From contig MKTJ01000072.1 in assembly GCA_001898225.1 (NCBI GenBank), positions 124,001-188,000 on the forward strand: a stretch of 64,000 nucleotides of DNA. The letters are read 5' to 3'. Shown here piece by piece: positions 1 through 8,234 of the stretch. The position numbers and the translations under genes were made by a program. Every line of letters begins with the position of its first letter. Position 1 is the first letter of the stretch. This DNA is from Chloroflexi bacterium 54-19 (GTDB taxonomy: Bacteria; Chloroflexota; Chloroflexia; Chloroheliales; Chloroheliaceae). The notes beneath the pieces were generated by a model. That model worked only from the letters and a program-made list of their open reading frames with translations, was not told the DNA's origin and searched no databases.

Positions 1-674
1 AGAAAACCGATGCCCCGCTCCTCTTTGAGTTGCTCCATCAAATTGAGTACTCCCATGCGGATCGAAACATCGAGCATAGAAATTGGCTCATCGGCCAGGA
101 TAATTTCAGGTTCGACCGCCAGGGCCCTGGCAATTGCGACACGCTGGCGCTGCCCGCCCGACATCTGGTAAGGATATTTGCGGGCGGCTTCGTCCGGCGG
201 GGTTAGCCCGACCGTTTCAAGCAGTTCGTGGACTCGCCCCAGGAGATTTTTATCAGTGACCATTTTGTGAATTTCCAGGGGCCGTTCGAGATGGTGGCTG
301 ATAGTATGGACCGGGTTGAGCGAACCAAAGGGGTCTTGAAAAATCATCTGGACTTCCTTGCGATAGCTCAACGAAGGCCGGTGCGGCTCGGTTTTAAGGA
401 CGTTCTTGCCGCGCAGGATAATCTCGCCGGAAGTAGGCGGCATCAAACGGGAAATCAGGCGGGCCGTGGTCGATTTCCCGCTCCCACTCTCCCCGACCAG
501 GGCCACGACCTGTCCCCGGCTAATCGTGAAGGAAACATCGTTCAGGGCTTTGACCGCTTTTGGCCGGAAAAGTGTACCGACCGGGAAATGCTTGGTCAGG
601 TTACGTACTTCCAGGACTACCTCGCCCGGTCCTTTGCCGCTTCGCTGCTCGGCTGGCGCTACGGATTGTGTCAT
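1..674 (-). CDS. Oligopeptide/dipeptide ABC transporter ATP-binding protein (DppF-like), C-terminus cut by window edge
   Basis: This is the ATPase subunit of a peptide-type ABC importer and runs off the left edge. The visible 224 residues contain a Walker A (GESGSGKST), a Q-loop in an IFQDPFGSLNP context, the ABC signature MSGGQRQR and Walker B (IILADEP). The motif order and the SLNP loop are typical of the OppF/DppF branch. An in-frame ATG at 689 is possible. I prefer the ATG at 674 because it follows a GAGG about 9 nt upstream, whereas 689 has no clear ribosome binding site. It is the last visible gene of a four-gene minus-strand operon, 48 nt after the preceding ATPase. The binding protein is not in the visible part of the operon. 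Confidence 0.9.
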   Translation of the reverse strand, partial: MTQSVAPAEQRSGKGPGEVVLEVRNLTKHFPVGTLFRPKAVKALNDVSFTISRGQVVALVGESGSGKSTTARLISRLMPPTSGEIILRGKNVLKTEPHRPSLSYRKEVQMIFQDPFGSLNPVHTISHHLERPLEIHKMVTDKNLLGRVHELLETVGLTPPDEAARKYPYQMSGGQRQRVAIARALAVEPEIILADEPISMLDVSIRMGVLNLMEQLKEERGIGF

Positions 675-722
675 GCTGCTTTGCCTCATCTGCTGCTTAC
701 TTTTCTTACAAGCTTCTTATCT

Positions 723-1838
723 CTATTTCGCCTGTCCCGCCTGGCCCCGGTTAATACCGGGCATGCCTTCGTGGTAGGCCAGCCAGTGGCCGGGCAATAC
801 TTCCTGCAACTGCGGGCGGGTCACCTTATCGACCGGCCTACACTGCGTACAGCGTGGGTGAAAGCGGCAGCCCGTGGGCGGCTCGGCCATGTTGGGCGGC
901 GCGCCCGGTATCCCGGCCATCTTCCGTTTCGGGCCGACCAGTGGCGGAAACGAACTAATTAACCCCCTGGTGTAGGGGTGCAAAGGATTCTCGAAAATCT
1001 CCCGCGCCGCCGCCATTTCGACAATTTCTCCGGCGTACATAATGGCGATGCGGTTGGAGAACTCGACCATCAGCGACATATCATGCGTGATAAACAGGAT
1101 TGAAAAACCCATTTTTTCCTTGAGTTCTTCAATCTGCTGCATAATCTCTTTCTGGACCACCACGTCGAGGGCAGTAGTGGGTTCGTCCATAATCATCATG
1201 GGTGGGTTAAGGGCCAGCGCAATCGCAATCACGGCCCGCTGGCGCATCCCGCCGGAAAGTTCGTGGGGGTAGGCATCCAGCCGATTTTTGTCGATGTTGA
1301 CTATGTCCAGGAGTTCACCCGCTCGCAGACGGGCCTCGCGCTTCGAAATTTTCTTGTGTTTGACGAGGACATCGATAATCTGGTCGCCAATCCGCATGAC
1401 CGGGTTGAGCGAGTTCATGGCGCTCTGGAAGACCATAGAAATATCCTGCCAGCGGAACTCCTCCAGTTCGTGTTCGGCCAGCGAAAGGACATCTTTGCCC
1501 TTGAAATAAACCTCGCCCCCGGTGATTAGGGCCGGTGGCCGCAGCACCCGGAGCAGGGCGTGGGCGATGGTAGACTTGCCGCTCCCCGACTCCCCGGCCA
1601 GGCCGAGGACTTCGCCGGGCGCGATGGAGAAGGAGACGCCATCCACTGCCCGGACCGGCCCTTTAGGACTGAGATACTCGACTCGCAAATCCTTGACTTC
1701 CAGCAGAGGTTTCGTCTGGACCGGAAAGGCGGTGTTATTCTGGCTCTGACTCATAATCTGGTTTTGACCCTTTACTTGTGTCTGCGGTTGCGCTATTTCC
1801 TGGCTCATCACTGGCTGGTAGCTTTGACCTTTTTCCAT
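723..1838 (-). CDS. Oligopeptide/dipeptide ABC transporter ATP-binding protein (DppD-like)
   Basis: This is a peptide-importer ATPase of 371 residues. Walker A is GESGSGKST, the signature is LSGGMRQR and Walker B is MMIMDEPTTALD. The oligopeptide-transporter C-terminal extension follows with a GCRFHPRC cysteine motif, which in some OppD/DppD proteins binds an Fe-S cluster. The first 40 or so residues are a Gln/Ser-rich stretch not found in the core family, so a later start cannot be excluded. The ATG at 1838 has a GAGGTG 8 nt upstream and was kept. The gene starts 12 nt after the permease stop and should be co-transcribed with it. Confidence 0.92.
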   Translation of the reverse strand: MEKGQSYQPVMSQEIAQPQTQVKGQNQIMSQSQNNTAFPVQTKPLLEVKDLRVEYLSPKGPVRAVDGVSFSIAPGEVLGLAGESGSGKSTIAHALLRVLRPPALITGGEVYFKGKDVLSLAEHELEEFRWQDISMVFQSAMNSLNPVMRIGDQIIDVLVKHKKISKREARLRAGELLDIVNIDKNRLDAYPHELSGGMRQRAVIAIALALNPPMMIMDEPTTALDVVVQKEIMQQIEELKEKMGFSILFITHDMSLMVEFSNRIAIMYAGEIVEMAAAREIFENPLHPYTRGLISSFPPLVGPKRKMAGIPGAPPNMAEPPTGCRFHPRCTQCRPVDKVTRPQLQEVLPGHWLAYHEGMPGINRGQAGQAK

Positions 1839-1850
1839 ATAATTGGCACC

Positions 1851-2972
1851 TCACTTCGAATTGGGCTGCGACTGGCGAAACACCGGGGTAGCGCGGGTGC
1901 GGGTCTTGCGGAAGGCGGTCCCTTTGAGAACCTTGTTCAAGTCCTTCTCGGCCCGCAAACGCGGGTTGGTCACTTCGTCCAGGGCATAGTTGATAAAGGA
2001 GAGACCAAAGGCTACCAGGGCCACACACAACCCGGAGGGAACAAAGGTCCACCAGGCCCCCTGCAAGATGGCCCCGTTATTCTGGGACCAGTAAAGGTTG
2101 GTGCCCCAGGTGACCTCGCTGACATTGCCCAGGCCGATAAAGGCCAGGGCGGTCGAGGCGCTAATGGCATAGGTAGTCGAACTGATAAAGCTACCCATGA
2201 TAATCGAAATCATGTTGGGCAAAATCTCGGTAAAAATAATCTTGAAACTGCTTTCCCCGCTGACCAGGGCCGCCGCCACGAAATCTTTCTCCCGTAATGA
2301 AAGGGTCTGCGACCGTTTGACACGAGCCCCAAAAGCCCACCCGGTGAAGGCCAGCGCCCCGATGATGGTGCCGGTGCCGGGGGCCAGAAAGGCTGAAAGG
2401 ATAATCAGGAGAGGCAGGCCCGGTATGACCAGGAACAGGTTAGTAAGCAGGGTCAAAATATCGTCAATGCGGCCCCGGAAATACCCGGCGGTCATACCGA
2501 TAATGGTGCTGACCAACGTGATGATAAAGCCGGTTACAAAGCCGATAAAGAGCGAGGTCTGCGCCCCCCAGACGGTCTGCCGGAAGACATCTTTACCCTG
2601 CCCCTCGGTGCCAAAGAGGTGCGCCGCCGAAGGAGGCAGGTTCGGTGAGTCGACGAACTCGGTCGGGTCGCCGGGAGCGATAACCGGTGCAAAGAGGGCC
2701 ACCAGGATAAACAGACCCACGATGGCGATACCGGTCAGGGCTTTAGGGTTCTTGAGCAGGGTTCGCAGCCAGACCATTCGCTGGCGGCCCGGTACCGGCA
2801 GTGGCGGGGCTGCCACTAACAGTTGCCCGGCGGGAGTGCCCTCGACTTCGACGGGTAAATCCTGGCGGTCCGGCATCTCTGCCGCGCCTTCGGGGCCAGC
2901 AACCGGCCCATCCACGGTCTCAGGTGAAGGAGTTTGCTGCTCGAAATGAGCCGGTTTATTGTGAGTTTCCAT
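1851..2972 (-). CDS. Peptide ABC transporter permease (DppC-like)
   Basis: This inner-membrane permease of a peptide importer has 373 residues. About 85 hydrophilic, Pro/Glu-rich residues precede the first membrane helix (LTGIAIVGLFILVALFAPVI). The family landmark GTEGQGKDVFRQTVWGAQTSL follows the first periplasmic loop; family members usually read GTDxxGRDVLSR. The EAA loop that contacts the ATPase is near AALVSGESSFKIIFTEILPN. About six membrane segments are visible. AAGGAG sits 9 nt before the ATG. It lies 23 nt downstream of the DppB-like gene. The long acidic N-terminus is longer than usual for DppC. Confidence 0.92.
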   Translation of the reverse strand: METHNKPAHFEQQTPSPETVDGPVAGPEGAAEMPDRQDLPVEVEGTPAGQLLVAAPPLPVPGRQRMVWLRTLLKNPKALTGIAIVGLFILVALFAPVIAPGDPTEFVDSPNLPPSAAHLFGTEGQGKDVFRQTVWGAQTSLFIGFVTGFIITLVSTIIGMTAGYFRGRIDDILTLLTNLFLVIPGLPLLIILSAFLAPGTGTIIGALAFTGWAFGARVKRSQTLSLREKDFVAAALVSGESSFKIIFTEILPNMISIIMGSFISSTTYAISASTALAFIGLGNVSEVTWGTNLYWSQNNGAILQGAWWTFVPSGLCVALVAFGLSFINYALDEVTNPRLRAEKDLNKVLKGTAFRKTRTRATPVFRQSQPNSK

Positions 2973-2995
2973 CTTTTATTTCTCCTTACCTGGCC

Positions 2996-3970
2996 CTAAC
3001 CGGCCCGGACCCTGGGGTCGAGGCGGGTATAGACAATATCCACGATAAAGTTGGCGACCAGCACCGCGAAAGTAATCATCAGGAACAGTCCCTGCATGAG
3101 AGGATAGTCGAGCTTCTGGACCGCGCTGATTAAGAGAAAACCAAGGCCGGGATAGGAGAAAATCTGCTCGATCAGGAGTTGCCCGCTCAGGACGAACCCC
3201 AGCACAATCCCGAAGGCGGTCACGCTGGGCAGCATGGCGTTGCGGGCGGCGTAGCGGAACATAATCCGGTTCTGGGTCAGGCCCTTGGCTTCGGCCATCG
3301 TAATGTAATCTTCGGCCAGGACGCTGACCATGGTGTTGCGCATACCGAGCGCCCACCCGCCCAGTTGGGATAAGACCAGCACGATTACCGGCAACAGCAT
3401 GTGCGTGATGACGCTGCCAAAAAAGGCCGGGTCGAAACCAGGGACGAGCGTGTCCTCGTAGGCGTGGCGGGTCGGGAACCAGTGGAGTTGAAAGGCCAGC
3501 AGGTAGATCGCGCACAGGCCCAAAAAGAAGGGCGGGAACGCCCCCACCAGCACCAGCAGGGGCGGCACAAAGCTATCCACCGCACCACCCCGCCGCCAGG
3601 AGCCAAAAATGCCTATCAGGTTGCCAATGATAAAGCTGATGATGACCGAGCTACCCCCCAGCAGCAAGGTCCACCACAACCCGGTCAGGATTACCGTAAT
3701 GACCGGGACCGGGAAGTTCGAGAAGGAAATCCCAAAGTCACCCCGGATGGCGTGGGTCAGGTAGGTGAAATACTGCAAAATGAGCGGTTGGTCGGTTAAA
3801 CCGAGGGCCTCTCGGAGGGCCTGGACCTGGGACGGGTCGAGTTGACCGCCAGAGCCAAGGATAGTCGCCGCCGGGTCACCTGGCAGTAAGCGTGGCAGAA
3901 AAAAGTCCAGCGTAATGGCAGCCCAGAAAGCTAAAAGGTAAAAGCCTAAGCGGCGCAAGATATAGCGCAT
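2996..3970 (-). CDS. Peptide ABC transporter permease (DppB-like)
   Basis: This first gene of the operon encodes a 324-residue permease. It starts with the typical DppB opening MRYILRRLGFYLLAFW, then LPRLLPGDPA, about six membrane helices, and the EAA loop (MAEAKGLTQNRIMFRYAARNAMLP). A GGAG lies 7 nt before the ATG. Together with the DppC-, DppD- and DppF-like genes it forms a peptide uptake system. Transcription should start about 110 nt upstream from a consensus promoter at 4088-4116, under control of the divergent PadR regulator (inferred from shared operators). Confidence 0.93.
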   Translation of the reverse strand: MRYILRRLGFYLLAFWAAITLDFFLPRLLPGDPAATILGSGGQLDPSQVQALREALGLTDQPLILQYFTYLTHAIRGDFGISFSNFPVPVITVILTGLWWTLLLGGSSVIISFIIGNLIGIFGSWRRGGAVDSFVPPLLVLVGAFPPFFLGLCAIYLLAFQLHWFPTRHAYEDTLVPGFDPAFFGSVITHMLLPVIVLVLSQLGGWALGMRNTMVSVLAEDYITMAEAKGLTQNRIMFRYAARNAMLPSVTAFGIVLGFVLSGQLLIEQIFSYPGLGFLLISAVQKLDYPLMQGLFLMITFAVLVANFIVDIVYTRLDPRVRAG

Positions 3971-4055
3971 CTTTGCACTCCAATTAAATTATTTGCTTGT
4001 GGTTACCTGGATAAGATTTTCGGAATACGTTTGGATTAGGAATGGTTATTGCGTT

Positions 4056-4078
4056 AGTTATATATAACTTGTTATATA
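4056..4078. promoter_or_regulatory. Probable PadR operator of the peptide ABC operon
   Basis: The sequence AGTTATATATAACT at 4056-4069 is a perfect 14-bp palindrome and is followed by a second partial copy, GTTATATA, at 4071-4078. It sits immediately downstream of the expected start point of the dppB promoter. The core TTATATATAA recurs at 4326-4335 in the same position relative to the regulator's own promoter. PadR proteins bind AT-rich dyads of this kind. Assignment to this PadR protein is an inference from location. Confidence 0.6.
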
Positions 4079-4087
4079 CTTGGAGGG

Positions 4088-4116
4088 ATTATAGCTTTAA
4101 AGAAAAAAGCTGTCAA
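4088..4116 (-). promoter_or_regulatory. Consensus sigma-70 promoter of the peptide ABC operon
   Basis: On the minus strand this reads TTGACA, a 17-nt spacer, then TATAAT, both hexamers perfect. The predicted start is near 4081, about 110 nt before the dppB ATG. The palindromic operator begins within a few bases of the start point, so repression by blocking initiation is expected. Confidence 0.8.
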
Positions 4117-4283
4117 TAGGTTTTAGCAAAAAAAACTAAAATGATTTTATTAGTTTGTGAAGTCGCACAAACGGCCTGGCCGGAGGTTGGCGTCAACAAT
4201 CCAATAAAAAGTGGGGTTTGTTCATTCCTTTGTTTAAAAAATGGGAGTATTGGGCAATTTGGGGCAGTTTGCAAAAACCAATC

Positions 4284-4335
4284 TTGACAGGGTAAATTAA
4301 TTGGCCTATAGTCATATTCGAGAAATTATATATAA
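4284..4335 (+). promoter_or_regulatory. Promoter and operator of the padR-type gene
   Basis: TTGACA at 4284 and TATAGT at 4307 are separated by 17 nt. The palindrome TTATATATAA at 4326-4335 lies just past the predicted start near 4319. This mirrors the layout of the divergent peptide operon and predicts autorepression. The rest of the 458-nt gap is AT-rich and shows no coding potential. Confidence 0.7.
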
Positions 4336-4428
4336 CAGTGTACTATGGCTGTTTGGCCAGATCGATTTATATAAAAATTTAAAACCACCTGACAAACAAA
4401 TGTGCCGCCAGATTTAGGAGCTACTTAC

Positions 4429-5034
4429 ATGAAACTTGAACACTTCATTCTTGGTTTGTTATGTTTCAAGTCCTATACCGGCTACGATATAAAAAAATAC
4501 TTTGACACCGAAGGGCGCTTTTCCCGCGAACCGATTCATTTCAGCCAGCTTTACCGCACCCTCAAAAGTATGCAGGAGCAGGGCTGGACTACCTTTGTCG
4601 AGGAAGAACGCGAGGGAAGGCCGGATACCAAGACCTATTCGTTAACAGCTGCCGGGAAAGCCGAGTTTTTAAAATGGCTATATTCTCCGCTAAAACCAAG
4701 TTTCCGCTTCCAGGAAAGTGAGTTGACCGCCCGGTTGCACTTCGCGTCTTTGCTGGATAAGGAAACTATTTTGCATTTTCTGCGGGGGGAACTGGAGTTC
4801 CGCCAGAACCAGATTGCCCAGTATCGTAACCGCAACCGTCACGCTGACGTGCCCACCTTCAATGAAAATATTGACAAGGAACGCTATATTTATTTCGCTG
4901 ATATACTCCACGAGAATGGAGCCGCCTCTGCCGACCTTTACGTGGACTGGATAAAAAGAACAATCGCCAGGGTCGAAAAAGATATTCCCAACAACAAGCA
5001 GCCTTTGAATTTCGAACAGGCTACCGTCATTTAG
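4429..5034 (+). CDS. PadR-family transcriptional regulator
   Basis: This 201-residue protein has an N-terminal PadR winged helix (about 1-85: LEHFILGLLCFKSYTGYDIK ending in DTKTYSLTAAGKAEF) and a C-terminal helical VirR/Vir_act-type domain (about 90-185) used for dimerisation. PadR proteins are mostly ligand-responsive repressors. Reading could begin 27 nt earlier, but the ATG at 4429 has AGGAG 8 nt upstream and gives the usual family N-terminus. It is divergent from the peptide ABC operon. Shared palindromes downstream of both promoters suggest it controls that operon and itself. The inducer is unknown, possibly a peptide or a cell-envelope compound. Confidence 0.9.
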   Translation: MKLEHFILGLLCFKSYTGYDIKKYFDTEGRFSREPIHFSQLYRTLKSMQEQGWTTFVEEEREGRPDTKTYSLTAAGKAEFLKWLYSPLKPSFRFQESELTARLHFASLLDKETILHFLRGELEFRQNQIAQYRNRNRHADVPTFNENIDKERYIYFADILHENGAASADLYVDWIKRTIARVEKDIPNNKQPLNFEQATVI

Positions 5035-5036
5035 TG

Positions 5037-5763
5037 ATTGTGTAAAGCCTGAGTTCGATTTCACACAATTAGTCAGGTAGAAACTCAGGGTTTCGGGTTA
5101 AGCATTATTACCGAGATACCAGGGGCTGGGGCCAAATGTGGTCTCTATTAGCTGGGAAAGCGCCCCTGGGACAAACTGGCTAAATAATCCCGCGGAGAAA
5201 ATCATACCCATGATGACAATCCGGCAATCCCAGCCCCAACTCAAAATTGAACAGGACTTTCGCAGCCTGGTTTACCGGGCTTTAGATGATTAAAGACCGA
5301 ATTCCTGGACCGGAAACGCGAAGCTCTCGTATCAAACTCAAAAAAAACCAGGTTGCTTCTCAAATCAGCCCCAACTTTTAGATGAGTACGGATGAAAACT
5401 TGTCATTCCGTGCGCAGCGAAAGATATACTGTAATCTACTACCTTCTCGGACAGGATTTAGAAGGTTTAATAAGTGATGAAGTAAAAAGACCAGAAGCAT
5501 TCTTTTGATAGTAGGCCGGGTAGTTAAGAACGGTTGAAGATAGATAAAAATGCTATAATAGACTCTGGTTCATATATTTTATATGTCCTGGTGTAGCGGG
5601 TTTTTGGCGAAGGTATATTACCCCTAGGTGGCAATGTGTTTGCCTTCCTCTTCTTGTTTCAACCCATTTCTCCTTCTAAAAATGTGTGAAGCCAGGTTAA
5701 GAGTTTATTTAAGAGTCGTGCAAGGGGATTAAATTAGAAGGTCTAAGCCCGGCTTTACACAAT
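5037..5763. mobile_element. Probable decayed IS256-type insertion element or MITE
   Basis: A 13-nt sequence (ATTGTGTAAAGCC) at 5037-5049 is repeated exactly in inverted orientation at 5751-5763, bounding 727 bp. Two further partial copies lie inside, at 5059-5069 (inverted) and 5682-5693. Ends containing ATTGTGTAAA are common in the IS256 family. Inside, a 27-codon reading frame at 5210-5293 ends in DFRSLVYRALDD, which resembles the start of IS256-type transposases, and then stops. No intact transposase remains. The closely spaced copies at 5681-5764 (84 nt) could be a nested mini-element. No target duplication was recognised. The region otherwise holds no gene. Confidence 0.4.
5551..5559 (+). 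promoter_or_regulatory. Extended -10 promoter candidate upstream of the RNA helicase
   Basis: TGCTATAAT is a perfect extended -10 element. A TTGAAG lies upstream but only 14 nt away, so a good -35 is lacking. If used, it would give the helicase gene a leader of about 515 nt. Long leaders are known for deaD/csdA in enterobacteria, where they mediate regulation. It could equally belong to the decayed element. Confidence 0.35.
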
Positions 5764-6077
5764 TACGAGAGGAGCAGGTGAGTTTTACCTGGCAATTGTG
5801 ACCATTACTCACTCCAACTTCAGGGCTTACAGTCTTCAGGCCGACGGAGTTTGCGAGAGATTCCATAAAACCATAAGGGGTGTGTTTTAGGCAGTAGTCT
5901 TTCACAAGAAGCTTGATACCGGTTCGGATTGAAGTATATAAAAGACCGGGCGTTACCCGGACATGAATTTTCTTTTTGCCTCGATTATTGAAATGAGGCC
6001 AGCAACAATAATTTGGTTTCCCAATGAGGAATACAGGTTAGAAACCAGGTTGTGTGACGGAGGACAGAGGACACCAG
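5764..6077 (+). other. Leader region of the helicase gene, no gene seen
   Basis: No coding frame with a ribosome binding site is visible in these 314 nt. The stretch contains short hairpin potential but no recognised riboswitch. It is likely the 5' untranslated region of the RNA helicase gene. Confidence 0.4.
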
Positions 6078-8117
6078 ATGACTGCTACATTTACTGAATT
6101 GGGCCTGAGCGAATTAACTCTCAAAGCCCTTAACGAACTTGGTTATGAAGAACCAACCCCCATTCAAACCCAGACTATAAACTTGCTGCTTCAGGGCCAG
6201 GACGTAATCGCCCAGGCGCAGACCGGCACGGGTAAAACAGCGGCTTTCGCCCTGCCCATCATTGAAAAGCTGGATGAAAATGTGCGTGCTACCCAGGCTC
6301 TTATTTTAACGCCCACCCGCGAACTGGCCATGCAGGTCGCCGAGGCTTTTCATTCTTATGGGAAATACCGGCGTCTATCGGTCTTACCTGTTTATGGCGG
6401 ACAGCCGATAGAACGGCAGTTACGGGCCTTGCGCCAGGGGATGCAGATAGTTGTTGGAACGCCGGGGCGGGTGTTGGACCATATTCGGCGGGGCACTTTG
6501 GAATTGCAAAAGGTCCAGTTTATCGCGCTTGACGAAGCTGACGAAATGCTGGATATGGGTTTCGTGGAGGATATTGAGTCGATTCTGAAAGAGGTGCCGG
6601 AAGATCGCCAGATGGCGCTGTTTTCGGCGACAATGCCGACCCAGATTGCTAACCTGGCTAAAAGATATATGCAGCAACCTCAGCGCATTACAATTAAGGC
6701 TGAGCAAACAACAGTTCCCCAGATACGCCAGGTTTATTATGAAGTCGGACGAAGAGACAAATTTGAGGTCCTTGTCCGCGTTCTAGATTATGAGCGGCCA
6801 ACATCGGCTATCATTTTCTGCCGGACCAAACTCGAAGTAGATAGTCTGGGACAGCGCCTGTCAGCGCGGGCTTATTCGGCGGAAACTTTACACGGTGACC
6901 TGAACCAGGGCCAGCGCGACCGGGTTATGGCTCTGTTCCGGGGAGAGAAAGTAGAATTATTGATTGCGACTGATGTCGCGGCGAGGGGTCTGGATATAGA
7001 TCACGTTTCACACGTCATAAATTATGATATTCCGCTGGACCCGGAAAGCTATGTTCACCGGATAGGACGCACCGGACGAGCAGGCCGGACGGGTTGCGCT
7101 ATCACCCTTGTGACGACCCGCGAGCGCCGTTTGTGGCAGATGATACAAAAGGTGACCGGGGCGAGTTTGCAGCGTATGCCCATGCCCACCATTGAGGATG
7201 TGATCGAGCGAAGACAGGAGCAGTTCAAAGATAGTATTCGCGACACTCTCAATCAGGCCGGGTTAGAACGTTTCCTTATTTTGGTCGAAGAATTGGCCGA
7301 CGAATTTAGTCCAGCTGAAATTGCGGCGGCGGCTTTCAAAATGCTGCTCGGACCGGCTACGGAAGAAACCGAAGATAAACTGGCCGGGTTCGAAGATAGC
7401 GAAGTGGATTACGACCGGCCCGCTTCACGGTTGCGGCGAGAGCGAGAGAGCGAGCGCCAACCTGGCACTGGCATCGAGCGAGGAATGAGCCGGCTTTATC
7501 TGAAAGTCGGCTGGAACGACGGTGTCAGGCCAGGCGATATTGTGGGGGCGATTGCTAACGAAGGAAATATCCCCGGTCGTTCTATCGGGGCCATCGAAAT
7601 TCATGACGATTTTACCTCTGTGGATGTACCAAGCAGCGAAGCTAACCGGGTAATGCGGGCCACCCAGGAAACAAGGATTCGCAATAAGAAAGTTCTGCCC
7701 ACACTGGCTGGACCATTTCCCGAAAGTTGGAAAGAAACGGGCCAGGTCAACCCAGACCGGGAAAAAACTGGACCAAGAAGCGAGAGAGAAACAGAAAGGA
7801 ATGGCGTTGGGAACGGCGAAAATAGCAGGGCTGTTTCTGTCGTGCGCGCACCCCACAAAGAACGATCGTATACCCAGCCGCGCCGGGCAAAAAATGAAGG
7901 GTCTCCTCGGATAGAAAAAGAGCGAGAAAGGGTTGAAATTCCTTCCAAAGAAAAGAGCCAGACTTCCAGGAAAGGAATAGCTGAAACTCCTCGCAAAGAA
8001 GAGGCTAAACAAGGAGCTAAGTCGTTTACGAAGGTAAAAGAAGGGGTTGGGGTTAAACCTGGTCCCAGGGCTGCCCGCAAACGCAAGGAGGCGGAAAAAA
8101 ACTTACGCAAGAAGTAG
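6078..8117 (+). CDS. deaD: DEAD-box ATP-dependent RNA helicase with DbpA-type RNA-binding domain (DeaD/CsdA-like)
   Basis: This 679-residue protein unwinds structured RNA and probably acts in ribosome assembly and mRNA turnover, especially in the cold. All helicase motifs are present: Q motif (YEEPTPIQ), I (AQTGTGKT, 47-54), Ia (PTREL), II (DEAD, 152-155), III (SAT, 183-185), V (ATDVAARGLDI) and VI (HRIGRTGR, 327-334). A DbpA/CsdA RNA-binding domain spans about 470-540 (LYLKVGWNDGVRPGDIVGAI), followed by a long Lys/Arg/Glu-rich tail likely to bind RNA non-specifically. A GTG 24 nt upstream is in frame, but the ATG at 6078 has AGAGG 7 nt upstream and was chosen. It is monocistronic, ending at two hairpins. 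Confidence 0.95.
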   Translation: MTATFTELGLSELTLKALNELGYEEPTPIQTQTINLLLQGQDVIAQAQTGTGKTAAFALPIIEKLDENVRATQALILTPTRELAMQVAEAFHSYGKYRRLSVLPVYGGQPIERQLRALRQGMQIVVGTPGRVLDHIRRGTLELQKVQFIALDEADEMLDMGFVEDIESILKEVPEDRQMALFSATMPTQIANLAKRYMQQPQRITIKAEQTTVPQIRQVYYEVGRRDKFEVLVRVLDYERPTSAIIFCRTKLEVDSLGQRLSARAYSAETLHGDLNQGQRDRVMALFRGEKVELLIATDVAARGLDIDHVSHVINYDIPLDPESYVHRIGRTGRAGRTGCAITLVTTRERRLWQMIQKVTGASLQRMPMPTIEDVIERRQEQFKDSIRDTLNQAGLERFLILVEELADEFSPAEIAAAAFKMLLGPATEETEDKLAGFEDSEVDYDRPASRLRRERESERQPGTGIERGMSRLYLKVGWNDGVRPGDIVGAIANEGNIPGRSIGAIEIHDDFTSVDVPSSEANRVMRATQETRIRNKKVLPTLAGPFPESWKETGQVNPDREKTGPRSERETERNGVGNGENSRAVSVVRAPHKERSYTQPRRAKNEGSPRIEKERERVEIPSKEKSQTSRKGIAETPRKEEAKQGAKSFTKVKEGVGVKPGPRAARKRKEAEKNLRKK

Positions 8118-8156
8118 CGCCCTCTTTCACGGCCGGTACCGCCTTCACCTTATCAG

Positions 8157-8181
8157 GGCCAGAACACCTCTTCTGGCCTTT
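8157..8181 (+). terminator. Terminator of the RNA helicase gene
   Basis: GGCCAGAA and TTCTGGCC form a perfect 8-bp stem around a 6-nt loop, followed by TTT. It lies 40 nt after the helicase stop. The U-tract is short. Confidence 0.6.
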
Positions 8182-8189
8182 AGTCACCA

Positions 8190-8217
8190 GGGCCAAAATT
8201 TCTAGAAACTTTGGCCC
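8190..8217. terminator. Second hairpin between convergent genes
   Basis: GGGCCAAA and TTTGGCCC form an 8-bp stem that continues, after one mismatch, into an inner TTTCTAGAAA palindrome. It sits between the ends of the helicase gene and the convergent universal stress gene and could limit transcription from either side. No U-tract follows on either strand. Confidence 0.5.
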
Positions 8218-8234
8218 ACTTCGGGTAAATCTAT

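Noticed and set aside
228..962. Long open frame on the plus strand opposite the peptide ABC ATPases
   Set aside because: It is antisense to two clear ATPase genes, has no ribosome site and no recognisable protein features.
5210..5293. 27-codon frame ending DFRSLVYRALDD
   Set aside because: Too short and poorly spaced from its GGAG to be called a gene; kept only as evidence for a decayed transposase.
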